Shown here: one piece after another, positions 34,430 through 42,328 of the stretch
Position numbering within the stretch: position 1 is the stretch's first letter
Layout of the letters: each line of letters opens with the position of its first letter
DNA from: Anaerolineaceae bacterium UBA1415
Lineage (GTDB): Bacteria; Chloroflexota; Anaerolineae; Anaerolineales; Anaerolineaceae
Direction of reading: 5' to 3'
Assembly (NCBI GenBank): GCA_002305635.1
Contig: DBPR01000029.1
Location: forward strand, 83,624-147,623
Length of the DNA stretch: 64,000 nucleotides
The notes under the pieces: generated by a model
Told to the model about the DNA's origin: nothing
What the model saw: only the letters and a program-made list of their open reading frames with translations
The model's database searches: none
Translations under genes and position numbers: made by a program

Positions 34430-34458
34430 TTGACACTAACGAAGCTTTTGCCTATAAT
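34430..34458 (+). promoter_or_regulatory. consensus sigma-70 promoter of tRNA-Asn
   Basis: TTGACA (34430-34435), 17-base spacer, TATAAT (34453-34458): a perfect consensus, 12 bases before the mature tRNA. Confidence 0.9.
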
Positions 34459-34470
34459 AAGCACTTGCCT

Positions 34471-34543
34471 TCCCTGGTAGCTCAATCGGCAGAGCGGGCG
34501 GCTGTTAACCGCTAGGTTAGAGGTTCGAGTCCTCTCCGGGGAG
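34471..34543 (+). tRNA. tRNA-Asn (GTT)
   Basis: 73 bases fold into a full cloverleaf. Acceptor tccctgg / ccgggga, anticodon stem ggcgg / ccgct around loop ctgttaa with anticodon GTT (34504-34506), T arm agagg-ttcgagt-cctct. Discriminator G. CCA is not encoded. Confidence 0.95.
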
Positions 34544-34552
34544 CTGAAAATG

Positions 34553-34579
34553 AGTCTCTGGAAACAGGGGCTTTTTTTT
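34553..34579 (+). terminator. terminator of tRNA-Asn
   Basis: agtctctg - gaaa - caggggct pairs fully with G-U pairs and is followed by eight T. Confidence 0.75.
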
Positions 34580-34591
34580 CAAACAGCGTGC

Positions 34592-34597
34592 TATAAT
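34592..34597 (+). promoter_or_regulatory. -10 box of tRNA-Lys
   Basis: TGCTATAAT, an extended -10, 13 bases before the tRNA; the -35 region is poor (ggcttt). Confidence 0.55.
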
Positions 34598-34609
34598 TGG
34601 CATGTATAT

Positions 34610-34682
34610 GGTCCTGTAGCTCAATTGGCAGAGCAAGCGCCTCTTAAGCGTTAGGTTCTCGGTTCGAGTCCGAGCAGGATCA
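34610..34682 (+). tRNA. tRNA-Lys (CTT)
   Basis: 73 bases. Acceptor ggtcctg / caggatc, anticodon stem agcgc / gcgtt with loop ctcttaa and anticodon CTT (34643-34645), T arm ctcgg-ttcgagt-ccgag, discriminator A. CCA is not encoded. Three altered copies of its 3' end follow. Confidence 0.95.
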
Positions 34683-34700
34683 TTTCTTTATTAACCAAAG

Positions 34701-35345
34701 TGTTAGGTTCTCGGTTCCACGTCCCGGACGACCGGGAGGCTGCGCACTCCGAACAAGATCATTTTTCTTTTTAAACCTTCTTATTGTGGGAAAAAAATGT
34801 CCGCAGGGCTGGTACTGCCCAAAGCCTTCGCCCATTGGGAGAAGGCGCCCGAAGGGCGGACTGCATGCGCTCTGGATATCAGAGTGAGGGGCTATTCAAC
34901 GTCATAGGTTGATTGCGTGCAAGTTCCTTTTTCCTTAGGTAAGAATTAAAATCTAAGGTTTTCGGCTCCACGTTCCGGGCGACCTGTAGGACTCACCCTC
35001 CGAGCAAGATCATTCAACTCCTCATCCACCACTTCGTGGTTCCCCTTCTCCTAAAGTAGAAGGCTTTAAGCATATCCTTGTCTGGTTTGAAGGTGCCCGC
35101 AGGGCGGACTGCATGCGCTCTGAATATCAGAGTGAGGGGCTATTCAACGCCATAGGTTGAGTGCGTGCAATGACGTTCTTTTTCTGAGTAAAAATTAAAA
35201 TCTTAGGTTCTCGCTTCTACGTCCCGGGCGACCGAGATAAGGCTTCGCACTTCGAGCTGGATCATTCCACTCCTCATCCACCCCTTCGTGGTCCCCCTTT
35301 TCCTAAAGTAGAAGGCTTAAAGCATATCCTTGTCTGGTGTGAAGG
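34701..35345 (+). repeat. tandem array of about 250-base units with tRNA-Lys 3'-end copies
   Basis: Altered copies of the tRNA-Lys 3' part lie at 34701-34764, 34954-35012 and 35203-35264, about 250 bases apart. Each begins like taggttctcggttc and ends like ccgagcaagatcatt, but the T loop is replaced by about 30 bases of the form cacgtcccgggcgaccg...cgcact. Between them is a GC-rich unit (gaagggcggactgcatgcg, atcagagtgaggggctatt) with matching copies at 34854 and 35102, and agtagaaggcttaaagcata-type tails. No gene is present. Confidence 0.75.
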
Positions 35346-35419
35346 TACCACCAGGGCGGATGAAGGCTTAAAGCGCATTTGATGATACAATCCCGCCAAT
35401 CATTTACTTGAGGTGCAGG

Positions 35420-36226
35420 ATGTCAGACTCACGTCAGATCGTCAAGAACTACTACGACCAAAACGCCGAACGCGAATGGGAGCGGCTTGAGCGCCACCCC
35501 TTTGAATTCGCCATTACTACGCGTATGATGGACCGCTACATTCAGCCCGGTGATTCCATTCTCGATATCGGCGGAGGTCCTGGCCGCTACGCCTTGCACT
35601 ATCTATCGAAAGGTAGCGATGTACTCCTCTCTGATCTTTCGCAGGGAAATATCGACCTGGCCCTTAAGCAAGCTCAGAAACAAGGACTTTCCTTGAACGC
35701 GATCGTCTGCGACGCGCTGCAGATCGAGCAAGTGACCCAGGAAAAATTCGATCACGTTTTCCTGATGGGTCCGCTCTACCACCTGATGGAAGAAACCGAA
35801 CGTGCTCAGGCGGTGAAAGCAGCGCTGGCGATGCTCAAACCAGGCGGCATTCTCTATGCCTCTTTTCTGATAATGTTCTCCGGTATTATCTACATGCTGC
35901 GCGAAGGACAGGAAATCCTCATCGACCCCAACGAAGAGGAGTGGATAAACGCCATGCGGCAACAGATATCCTGGGGCGGCAATGCCTTTACGCGCGCTTT
36001 CTTCACCGACCAGGACGAAATCCTCCCCTTCATGAAGCAATTCGATCTGGAGATCCTGCACTTTTTCGGGCAGGAGGGCATTACATCGCAACAAACATAT
36101 TCCTTGCAAAACCAGTCCGAAGAAGTCCAAAAGGCCTGGATCAATCTTTCCATCGCCCTGTGCGAAATGCCGAGATACCTCAGCCACTCCGAGCACGCGA
36201 TGGTGATCGCAAGAAAGCCAATTTAG
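35420..36226 (+). CDS. SAM-dependent methyltransferase
   Basis: 268 residues from ATG 35420 (MSDSRQIVKNYYDQNAEREW) after GAGGTG. Motif I ILDIGGGPGRYALHYL, acidic strand-2 end VLLSDLSQGNIDLA, then DHVFLMGPLYHLMEE and MLKPGGILYASFL. This is a common class I family (Methyltransf_11/25 type) with unknown substrate in bacteria. A TGATACAAT extended -10 lies at 35383-35391. Confidence 0.8.
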   Translation: MSDSRQIVKNYYDQNAEREWERLERHPFEFAITTRMMDRYIQPGDSILDIGGGPGRYALHYLSKGSDVLLSDLSQGNIDLALKQAQKQGLSLNAIVCDALQIEQVTQEKFDHVFLMGPLYHLMEETERAQAVKAALAMLKPGGILYASFLIMFSGIIYMLREGQEILIDPNEEEWINAMRQQISWGGNAFTRAFFTDQDEILPFMKQFDLEILHFFGQEGITSQQTYSLQNQSEEVQKAWINLSIALCEMPRYLSHSEHAMVIARKPI

Positions 36227-36346
36227 CCATTGATAGGAATTGGTTCGGATTCCTGACCTCAGTCACCTTCACAAGCACCCTATAAACCTTAGATAATCTA
36301 TCGCTGGCTTTCCGCGGGAAGGGTAAGATTATTTATGAGGTGTAAG

Positions 36347-36562
36347 ATGAAAACGATCATAAAATACTACACAAGCCAATCTGCCGCCAACCGCGCCATT
36401 TCAAGAATGGAAGCACGCGGATTTCGTGTGATATCTGTCCAAACTGTCGACCGAGGCTGGTCTTTGCTCAAAACCGGCTGCCTGGGTTTGATCTTTTTGC
36501 CCCTGGCTCTGCTCGGAAAGCGCAAACCCATCATTCAGGTGACCTTCCAAAGGACACAATAG
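36347..36562 (+). CDS. small hypothetical protein with one membrane segment
   Basis: 71 residues from ATG 36347 (MKTIIKYYTSQSAANRAISRM), preceded by GAGGTG; another ATG 12 bases upstream has no site. The first half resembles a small ferredoxin-like fold that pairs ANRAISRMEARGFRVISVQ; the second has one hydrophobic stretch (GCLGLIFLPLALLG). Two bases separate it from the next methyltransferase. Function unknown. Confidence 0.65.
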   Translation: MKTIIKYYTSQSAANRAISRMEARGFRVISVQTVDRGWSLLKTGCLGLIFLPLALLGKRKPIIQVTFQRTQ

Positions 36563-36564
36563 AC

Positions 36565-37182
36565 ATGACAGAAGTTTCCATTTTTAACGATTGGGCTGAA
36601 AACTACAATCATGATGTGAGCGATGAGGAATTTCCCTTCGCTGGCTACAATCAGGTGTTGGACACAATCGCAGGCAAGATACTGGCAAGAAAAGGCGCCA
36701 GCGTCCTCGACCTTGGCATTGGCACCGGTCAGCTCGCCAGGCGGTTTTATGAAGCCGGGCATCTGGTGACCGGCATCGATTTTTCGGAAGGGATGCTCCA
36801 GATCGCGCGTCAGTGCATGCCCCTGGCAGAATTGATCACAGCAGATTTTGCGTCAGAAATGCCAAAAGAGATCGAAGGGCGTAGGTTCGACTTCATTGTC
36901 ATGACCTACGCTTTCCATCACATCCCATACCAGCGGCAAGCCAACTTTTTATCGAAATTAGCGGGCTATCTCAACGCAGATGGGCAGGTCCTGATCGGCG
37001 ACATCCTATTCCCCAATCAGCAGGCGATGCAAGCCTGTCAGGCGCGTTACCCTGACGGGTGGGATGATGAGGAATATTATATGATCTGGGAGAAACTTCA
37101 GCCCCAGCTCGATGGGTTTCAATCCGAACTGATTGAAATCCCTCCATACGCTGGAGTTCTTGGCCTCAAGCCAGCATTTTGA
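36565..37182 (+). CDS. SAM-dependent methyltransferase (YrrT-like)
   Basis: 205 residues. FNDWAENYNHDVSDEEFPFAGY at the start and motif I SVLDLGIGTGQLARRF, strand-2 GIDFSEGML, then FDFIVMTYAFHHI and LIGDILFPN. The start resembles YrrT-type methyltransferases of sulfur metabolism in Bacillus, but the similarity alone does not prove that role. In an operon with the preceding small gene. Confidence 0.8.
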   Translation: MTEVSIFNDWAENYNHDVSDEEFPFAGYNQVLDTIAGKILARKGASVLDLGIGTGQLARRFYEAGHLVTGIDFSEGMLQIARQCMPLAELITADFASEMPKEIEGRRFDFIVMTYAFHHIPYQRQANFLSKLAGYLNADGQVLIGDILFPNQQAMQACQARYPDGWDDEEYYMIWEKLQPQLDGFQSELIEIPPYAGVLGLKPAF

Positions 37183-37251
37183 CGCTAATCTCAGATTCTA
37201 TTAAGGATTAACCCAATCTTTTTTCGGTTAAACTAATCTCTGGGAGTCGCT

Positions 37252-37767
37252 ATGAAAAAAACACTTGTCCTCTATAAATCCAAAACCGGGTTCTCGGAGA
37301 AGTACGCTCGTTGGATCGCTGAAGAGCTCGATTGCGATCTGGCAGAATTTAGTGCCTTTGATCAATCCAGCCTGCAAAACTACCAACTGATCATTTATGG
37401 CGCCGGGCTTTATGCCGGGCAGATCAACGGCATCGGCAAGATCAAACGCAGGATGCAAGACCACCCGCAGATAATCTGGGTGGTCTTCGCTACCGGTGCC
37501 ACGCCTGACAAGCAAGCCTATGAAGAACTGGTTTTCAAAAGCAATTTCCGTAAGGGCGAGGCTCGTCCAGCCCACTTTTTTTACCTGCTGGCTGGTATCG
37601 ATTACGAGAAGATGGGGGTTTTCAATCGCCTCCTGATGAAGATCTTTGCCGGCATGGCGGCCAAAAAGCAAGGCACGACTGTGCCCAAAAAGCAAACTTC
37701 CGTTGACCTTAGCAATCGGGTTTATATCGAAGAACTTTTGCGCTACGTCCGCTTAAAGGGGCGATAA
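37252..37767 (+). CDS. flavodoxin-domain protein
   Basis: 171 residues. N-terminal FMN-binding loop LVLYKSKTGFSEKYARWIAEEL and a second loop IIYGAGLYAGQING match flavodoxin/HemG-type proteins (menaquinone-dependent protoporphyrinogen dehydrogenase family). A C-terminal basic segment (GMAAKKQGTTVPKKQTSVDL) is seen in this group. Whether it acts in heme synthesis cannot be told. The next gene starts directly after the stop. Confidence 0.82.
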   Translation: MKKTLVLYKSKTGFSEKYARWIAEELDCDLAEFSAFDQSSLQNYQLIIYGAGLYAGQINGIGKIKRRMQDHPQIIWVVFATGATPDKQAYEELVFKSNFRKGEARPAHFFYLLAGIDYEKMGVFNRLLMKIFAGMAAKKQGTTVPKKQTSVDLSNRVYIEELLRYVRLKGR

Positions 37768-38151
37768 ATGCAGCTTGAACACGTTGCTCTTTATGTTCAA
37801 AATCTGGAGGTAATAAAGGAATTTTATGTGTGGCACTTCAACGCGACTGCCGGTCAAAAATACCACAACCCCACAACTGGCTTTCAAAGCTACTTTTTAA
37901 GTTTCGATGGCGGCGCCCGGCTTGAAATAATGTGTCGTCCCGGAATCACCCTTCAACCGATATGCGATTACCCTCTCGGTTACGCTCATATTTCTTTCAA
38001 GATCGGGTCGCAGGAAAAAGTTGACCAAAAAACGCAGGAGCTCGTTTCGGCAGGTTTTACTTTGCTCAATGGACCCCGCACGACAGGGGATGGTTATTAC
38101 GAAAGTGTTTTCAAAGATCCAGAAGGTAATCTGGTTGAATTGGTAGCATAA
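37768..38151 (+). CDS. VOC/glyoxalase-family protein
   Basis: 127 residues with the paired beta-alpha-beta-beta-beta modules of the vicinal oxygen chelate fold: LEHVALYVQNLEVIKEFYVWHF, then GYAHISFKIGSQEKVD and the ending ESVFKDPEGNLVELVA. Metal ligands are likely His5-type, the His of AHISF and the Glu of NLVELV. Lyase, dioxygenase or resistance functions are all possible. The stop overlaps the next ATG by one base. Confidence 0.85.
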   Translation: MQLEHVALYVQNLEVIKEFYVWHFNATAGQKYHNPTTGFQSYFLSFDGGARLEIMCRPGITLQPICDYPLGYAHISFKIGSQEKVDQKTQELVSAGFTLLNGPRTTGDGYYESVFKDPEGNLVELVA

Positions 38152-39146
38152 TGATGGAAACAATACTCCACCCAATCTCTCAAAAGATGCTGGCTGACTT
38201 CCAGCCGCGAAAGACCAAAGCCCAGAAGAAAGCCTTTATTGACTGGCTTATCCCTGTCTTAGCTGAAGAAGGCATCGATATGCGGGTTGAAAGCCAGGGT
38301 TGGATTTTCAAAAGCAACAATCTCATTGTTGGCAGCCCGGATGATTGCGAATTTGTGCTGAGCGCCCACTATGACACCGCCCCAGTACTTCCTTTTCCAA
38401 ACTTTATTATCCCACGTAATCTGCTCCTCACTTTGCTCATTCAGATGGTTATGATGTTCTTTCCTCTGATTGTATGGGGGGCTCTCGTAGGCTGGATCAG
38501 CAGCCTTGTGGCGAATATACCGGAATTTCTTTCGGTCATGCTTCGAGCGGGCGTGCCACTTCTCTATTTCGCCATGCTATTCCTGGGCCCGACAAACAAA
38601 CATACTGCCAATGACAATACCTCCGGTATCATCACCGTAATCGAGACCATGCTGGCGATGCACCCTCAGGACCGTGCGCGGGTTTGTTTTGTGCTCTTCG
38701 ATCTGGAAGAAGTCGGGTTGATAGGCTCCTCTGCTTTCAGACAAAAACATGCCTCAGCTATGGATGACAAGATCCTGATCAACCTCGATTGCGTCAGCGA
38801 CGGCAATCATCTCATGCTGGTGATGAATCGTTCGGCATCCAAAACACCTCTTTTCAGAGAAAACATTCAGTCCTCTTTTGAAAAAGCTTTGGAGAGCACA
38901 ACTGGCAAGACCTTTCACATTGACCCAGCCTGGCGCAGCATTTACCCATCCGATCAGATGGGTTTCAGGAAAAGTTTGGTGATTGCAGCTTTAAAGAAAG
39001 CACCGATCCTTGGGCTCTACCTTGACCGCATCCACACCAGGCATGACGTGATCTTTGATGTCGAAAACATCCGCATCATCAGCCAGGCTCTGCTGGCTTA
39101 CAACAGATCACTCACGCCTGTCGAAAGGGTTGATTTGGAATTTTAA
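38151..39146 (+). CDS. M28-family peptidase with inserted membrane hairpin
   Basis: 331 residues. Zinc aminopeptidase signatures: AHYDTA (His73, Asp75), ANDNTSG (Asp155), FDLEEVGLIGSSAF (Glu186/Glu187), NLDCVSDG (Asp213) and RIHTRHD (His295/298). The stretch between His73 and Asp155, normally short, holds two long hydrophobic segments (LLLTLLIQMVMMFFPLIVWG and VMLRAGVPLLYFAMLFLG), so the catalytic domain appears pinned to the membrane by a hairpin inserted in it. No signal peptide; the catalytic part is then cytoplasmic. Translation is coupled to the VOC gene. Confidence 0.8.
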   Translation: MMETILHPISQKMLADFQPRKTKAQKKAFIDWLIPVLAEEGIDMRVESQGWIFKSNNLIVGSPDDCEFVLSAHYDTAPVLPFPNFIIPRNLLLTLLIQMVMMFFPLIVWGALVGWISSLVANIPEFLSVMLRAGVPLLYFAMLFLGPTNKHTANDNTSGIITVIETMLAMHPQDRARVCFVLFDLEEVGLIGSSAFRQKHASAMDDKILINLDCVSDGNHLMLVMNRSASKTPLFRENIQSSFEKALESTTGKTFHIDPAWRSIYPSDQMGFRKSLVIAALKKAPILGLYLDRIHTRHDVIFDVENIRIISQALLAYNRSLTPVERVDLEF

Positions 39147-39440
39147 GTGAACATTATTTTAGCCTGAGGCTAATACGTGTCATAATTGTTGTGTTCAATC
39201 ATCACGTTACGATAGGATAATCCAGTTTTTGGCGGACGCTTCTTATGGCAGGTCAACGTCTTAACAGGTTTTGGACTAACAGTAAAAAGGATGACCCCTA
39301 TTTCCCGGATGGCTCAGGCCAATTGAAAGGCGCTATTGAAGTACTTCTTCTCCAATTAAAAATCGTATGCCCGGAAAAAATCCAATTCAGGACTGCAAAT
39401 CACAGAGAAATTCCCATGTCTGATCAAATTGGGTGCCGGG

Positions 39441-40502
39441 TTAACCGATCTGGGATTTCTCTTGCGTCCTGCCTGGACCAATGACAAAGGACAGTATTCG
39501 TTCATAAAATGTTTTTAGAAAGGGCACGATCAGATAGATTTCCGCTACGAATGCGAGGAAAGTGAATATGATTACGCCTGATAGTGATTCGATCTTCAAA
39601 TTTAATCCAAAAATGGAGAAGAGTGTTGGCGTGAGGTGTTTGATGATCTGTTCTGAACCTAAGATATACAAGGTGTTGCGGCCAATCCGTTGAAATAGCT
39701 CAATACTACTGATCGTTTGCGATACCAGAATGCTGAACCAAATTAAAACAACCGCGCTTGCAATAGAAATGATCGGATTGCTGTGTGGTACCTGACCAAG
39801 AAAAATGGCAATATAGTCTTTCCCAAGAAGAAATGCGAGGGCATAGGCGCCTGCAAATACGCCCGATATCAACACTGCCAGACACATGCTCCTGGAATTT
39901 GAGGAGAGTAACTTAACAATGTATGGAAAAAGAGCATAACCAAGCGCGTAATAAAAGAAAAAGTAGATCGCACTATCCACGTTCCAGTACCAGGATGGTT
40001 CGACAAGAGGGTGATGAGGCAACAAGGTCTCTGAAATAACAAATAAGATTGATCCGGCCAACAAAATTAGCCAGCGATTCTTTATCAGCTTCTTTAATAG
40101 GATAAAGATAACGGAAATAACAAACAAAGTTGGCAAAAACCATAATATAGGTGAAAAAAGCGTGTTTCGAATACCTGCAAGATATTGAAATGACGTTTTC
40201 AACAATACATTAACCGTTGCTTCGCCCGAAAAAATTATGATGAGAATTGAAATAAAACAAAAAAAGAAATAAGGCAGAATGATTGAATTAAATTTTCTTT
40301 TTATGCCATCAAAAAGTGACAATTCACTCGTTGAGATCGCCTCCATTGCCCCAGAGATAAAAATGAAAAGCTCTGCCAGGTATCGAAAGCCAAATGTGTA
40401 AAAATAACCTGCCTCGGCTTGAAAATGGCAGATATAAACACCAAAAACCCCGATAAATTTCAATGTATCGACCCATGCTATTCGCTTGCTGGAGCTATCC
40501 AT
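39441..40502 (-). CDS. acyltransferase 3 family membrane protein
   Basis: 353 residues with about ten hydrophobic segments. The N-terminus RIAWVDTLKFIGVFGVYICHFQ has the Asp/Lys and the conserved His of the Acyl_transf_3 family, and FRYLAELFIFISGAM the following segment. The family O-acetylates or succinylates surface polysaccharides, peptidoglycan or antibiotics; the target is unknown. ATG follows GAGGCA. Confidence 0.8.
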   Translation of the reverse strand: MDSSSKRIAWVDTLKFIGVFGVYICHFQAEAGYFYTFGFRYLAELFIFISGAMEAISTSELSLFDGIKRKFNSIILPYFFFCFISILIIIFSGEATVNVLLKTSFQYLAGIRNTLFSPILWFLPTLFVISVIFILLKKLIKNRWLILLAGSILFVISETLLPHHPLVEPSWYWNVDSAIYFFFYYALGYALFPYIVKLLSSNSRSMCLAVLISGVFAGAYALAFLLGKDYIAIFLGQVPHSNPIISIASAVVLIWFSILVSQTISSIELFQRIGRNTLYILGSEQIIKHLTPTLFSIFGLNLKIESLSGVIIFTFLAFVAEIYLIVPFLKTFYERILSFVIGPGRTQEKSQIG

Positions 40503-41031
40503 ACCTGCCTCAAATCAACTGAAAAACTCAATGGCTGGCAAAAAAGAAAGTTATAAGCCGCTGATAAATCAGTTTACCATAGTGTAATGATTGTTTTGGT
40601 GTAAATATTGCCCGAGCACGATGAAATGGTAGTGGGTTTGAAGAATAATGAGTTTCTTAACGTTGTCGGGATCATCAGGGCAACGGTTGGTGAAATAGTA
40701 GAGTCTCTGTACCATGAATCTTCCTTTCTCTTCACGCCTGATGATAGAAAGTGTTACCTGTGTCCCCGAACGATCGTTACCCATCTGTCCGATCCATGCA
40801 GCATCTTCATACAGGGAGTAGGGCTGAAAACCCGGCGTGAATACCCTGACGGCACAGCCAAGCCCCGTCCCTTAAGCCGATTTTCGAGCAAAAAACTGTT
40901 TTGCTTGTAATTCGCAAATCACGCTCCACACAAGTTTCACCGCGAGACAATTGCTTTTGGTTTTTGCGGTGAAGAGGCCAGCTATGCTATAATCGGTATT
41001 CTGAAGGAGTGTCTGACACGCCGTTTTTGCT
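40503..41031. other. non-coding stretch
   Basis: No convincing gene. The only feature is an extended -10 TGCTATAAT at 40985-40993 (weak -35 TTGCGG at 40964, 18-base spacer) in front of the LCP-like gene. Confidence 0.45.
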
Positions 41032-42309
41032 ATGGGAACGATACGCACTTTACCAATTGAGCAATCCAGACTATTCGCACGCCTGATGGGCATTCTTGTT
41101 ACCCTGATGCTGCTGGCAGGATGCGGAATTGGTGGGCGGCCATCGTATTCCCCTGATGAAGAGGGTCAGGCGACTGCAACTCCGCGACCAACCATCACGC
41201 CAACGCCAACCCCAACCGAGCTGCCCTGGCCAAGCTTTGTGGTTGACCATGACGGCCTCCCAACCCCGGTACCAGAAGTTGCCCAACGAGTAACCTTGCC
41301 GGAAGAGACCAAAGTGTGGCTCCTCCTTGGAGCTGAAGGAGAGCTGCCAGCCCGCGGTCGCACAAATGCCATTCACCTTTTGTTGGTCAATGAGCGTCTT
41401 TCCAAGGCCAGTGTGATCTCAATCCCCGGCAGTACCTTTGTCTATCTTCCCGGGGAGGGAATGGGCCGGATCAACACGGCTTATGCCCTGGGTGGCATGA
41501 AACTGGTATCTGATACCTTTGTCTACAATTTTGGATTGCGCCCGGATCGATTTGTTGTGGCGCATGAAAAAGAGTTTATGTGGCTGGTCGATGATCTGGA
41601 AAGGCTGGAAGTAAGCGTTTTATTCCCCATTCGTGATGGTTGTGGAGGACTGCCGGCAGGTTTGCACAGCATGGATGGGAAAAAGGCTTTGTGTTACGTC
41701 TCCTATGCCGGGGATGACGAAATTTTCCGTGTAAGAAGGCAACAGCAGGTGCTGCAATTGCTCTTTACCAAATTAGTACAACGAGGACGGCTGGCAAAGT
41801 TGCCCCTATTGTATAGCTCCTATGAACAGGTTCTGGATACTGATATTAGCCTGCTGGATCTGCTTTTCCGTATTCCGCTGGCATTGAGACTCGGCGATCC
41901 GGATCGGATCAAGAGCTTTGTGCTGGGATGGGAGCAGCTCGAGAGCTGGGAATTGCCCGACAAGACCCGCACATCGGTTTTGTTGCCGCGCGAAGGCAAG
42001 ATCGGGCAGTTGGTGCAACAAGCCGTAGAGGCGATCAGTGAGCCATCAGCGCTTAATGCGATCGTTTTGACCTACGAGGCGGAATATACCGAGGTAATTG
42101 GCGTGACGCGGACCTACGAGGCTGTTCAAACCGAACAAGCCCGACCGACCAAAACGCCCACACCCACGGTAACGCCCACGCCGCTTCCACCGGGAGCGAT
42201 CGGGCAGCCAACCCAGACCCCTCAACATACTGCTACACCGGGACCTTATCCAGTCGAAACCGTCCCGACAGTAACATTTGACGACGAAACGCCAGATCCA
42301 TATCCATAG
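41032..42309 (+). CDS. LytR-CpsA-Psr (LCP) family lipoprotein, catalytic residues changed
   Basis: 425 residues. LCP proteins attach polymers to peptidoglycan. Lipobox LLAGC (Cys31), then a TPTPTPT linker; LCP domain from about 95 to 270 with VISIPGSTFVYLPGEGMGRINTAYALGG; a second Pro/Thr-rich tail at the end. Odd: the usual IPRD(T/S) is IPGST (Gly133, Ser134), and the usual Y-x-R-x-R is YVSYA (222-226), so the arginines that bind the pyrophosphate of the lipid substrate are missing. It may be a structural or binding protein rather than a transferase. It is followed after 19 bases by a transglycosylase-like gene. Confidence 0.8.
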   Translation: MGTIRTLPIEQSRLFARLMGILVTLMLLAGCGIGGRPSYSPDEEGQATATPRPTITPTPTPTELPWPSFVVDHDGLPTPVPEVAQRVTLPEETKVWLLLGAEGELPARGRTNAIHLLLVNERLSKASVISIPGSTFVYLPGEGMGRINTAYALGGMKLVSDTFVYNFGLRPDRFVVAHEKEFMWLVDDLERLEVSVLFPIRDGCGGLPAGLHSMDGKKALCYVSYAGDDEIFRVRRQQQVLQLLFTKLVQRGRLAKLPLLYSSYEQVLDTDISLLDLLFRIPLALRLGDPDRIKSFVLGWEQLESWELPDKTRTSVLLPREGKIGQLVQQAVEAISEPSALNAIVLTYEAEYTEVIGVTRTYEAVQTEQARPTKTPTPTVTPTPLPPGAIGQPTQTPQHTATPGPYPVETVPTVTFDDETPDPYP

Positions 42310-42328
42310 GGTTTGGCATTGAAATGAA

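Noticed and set aside
39245..39484. 79-residue open frame before the acyltransferase end
   Set aside because: No ribosome site and it runs into the opposite-strand acyltransferase gene.
40569..40784. 71-residue minus-strand frame (MVQRLYYFTNRC inside)
   Set aside because: No ribosome site at either ATG and no family match; an opposing 100-residue frame overlaps it. Not supported either way.
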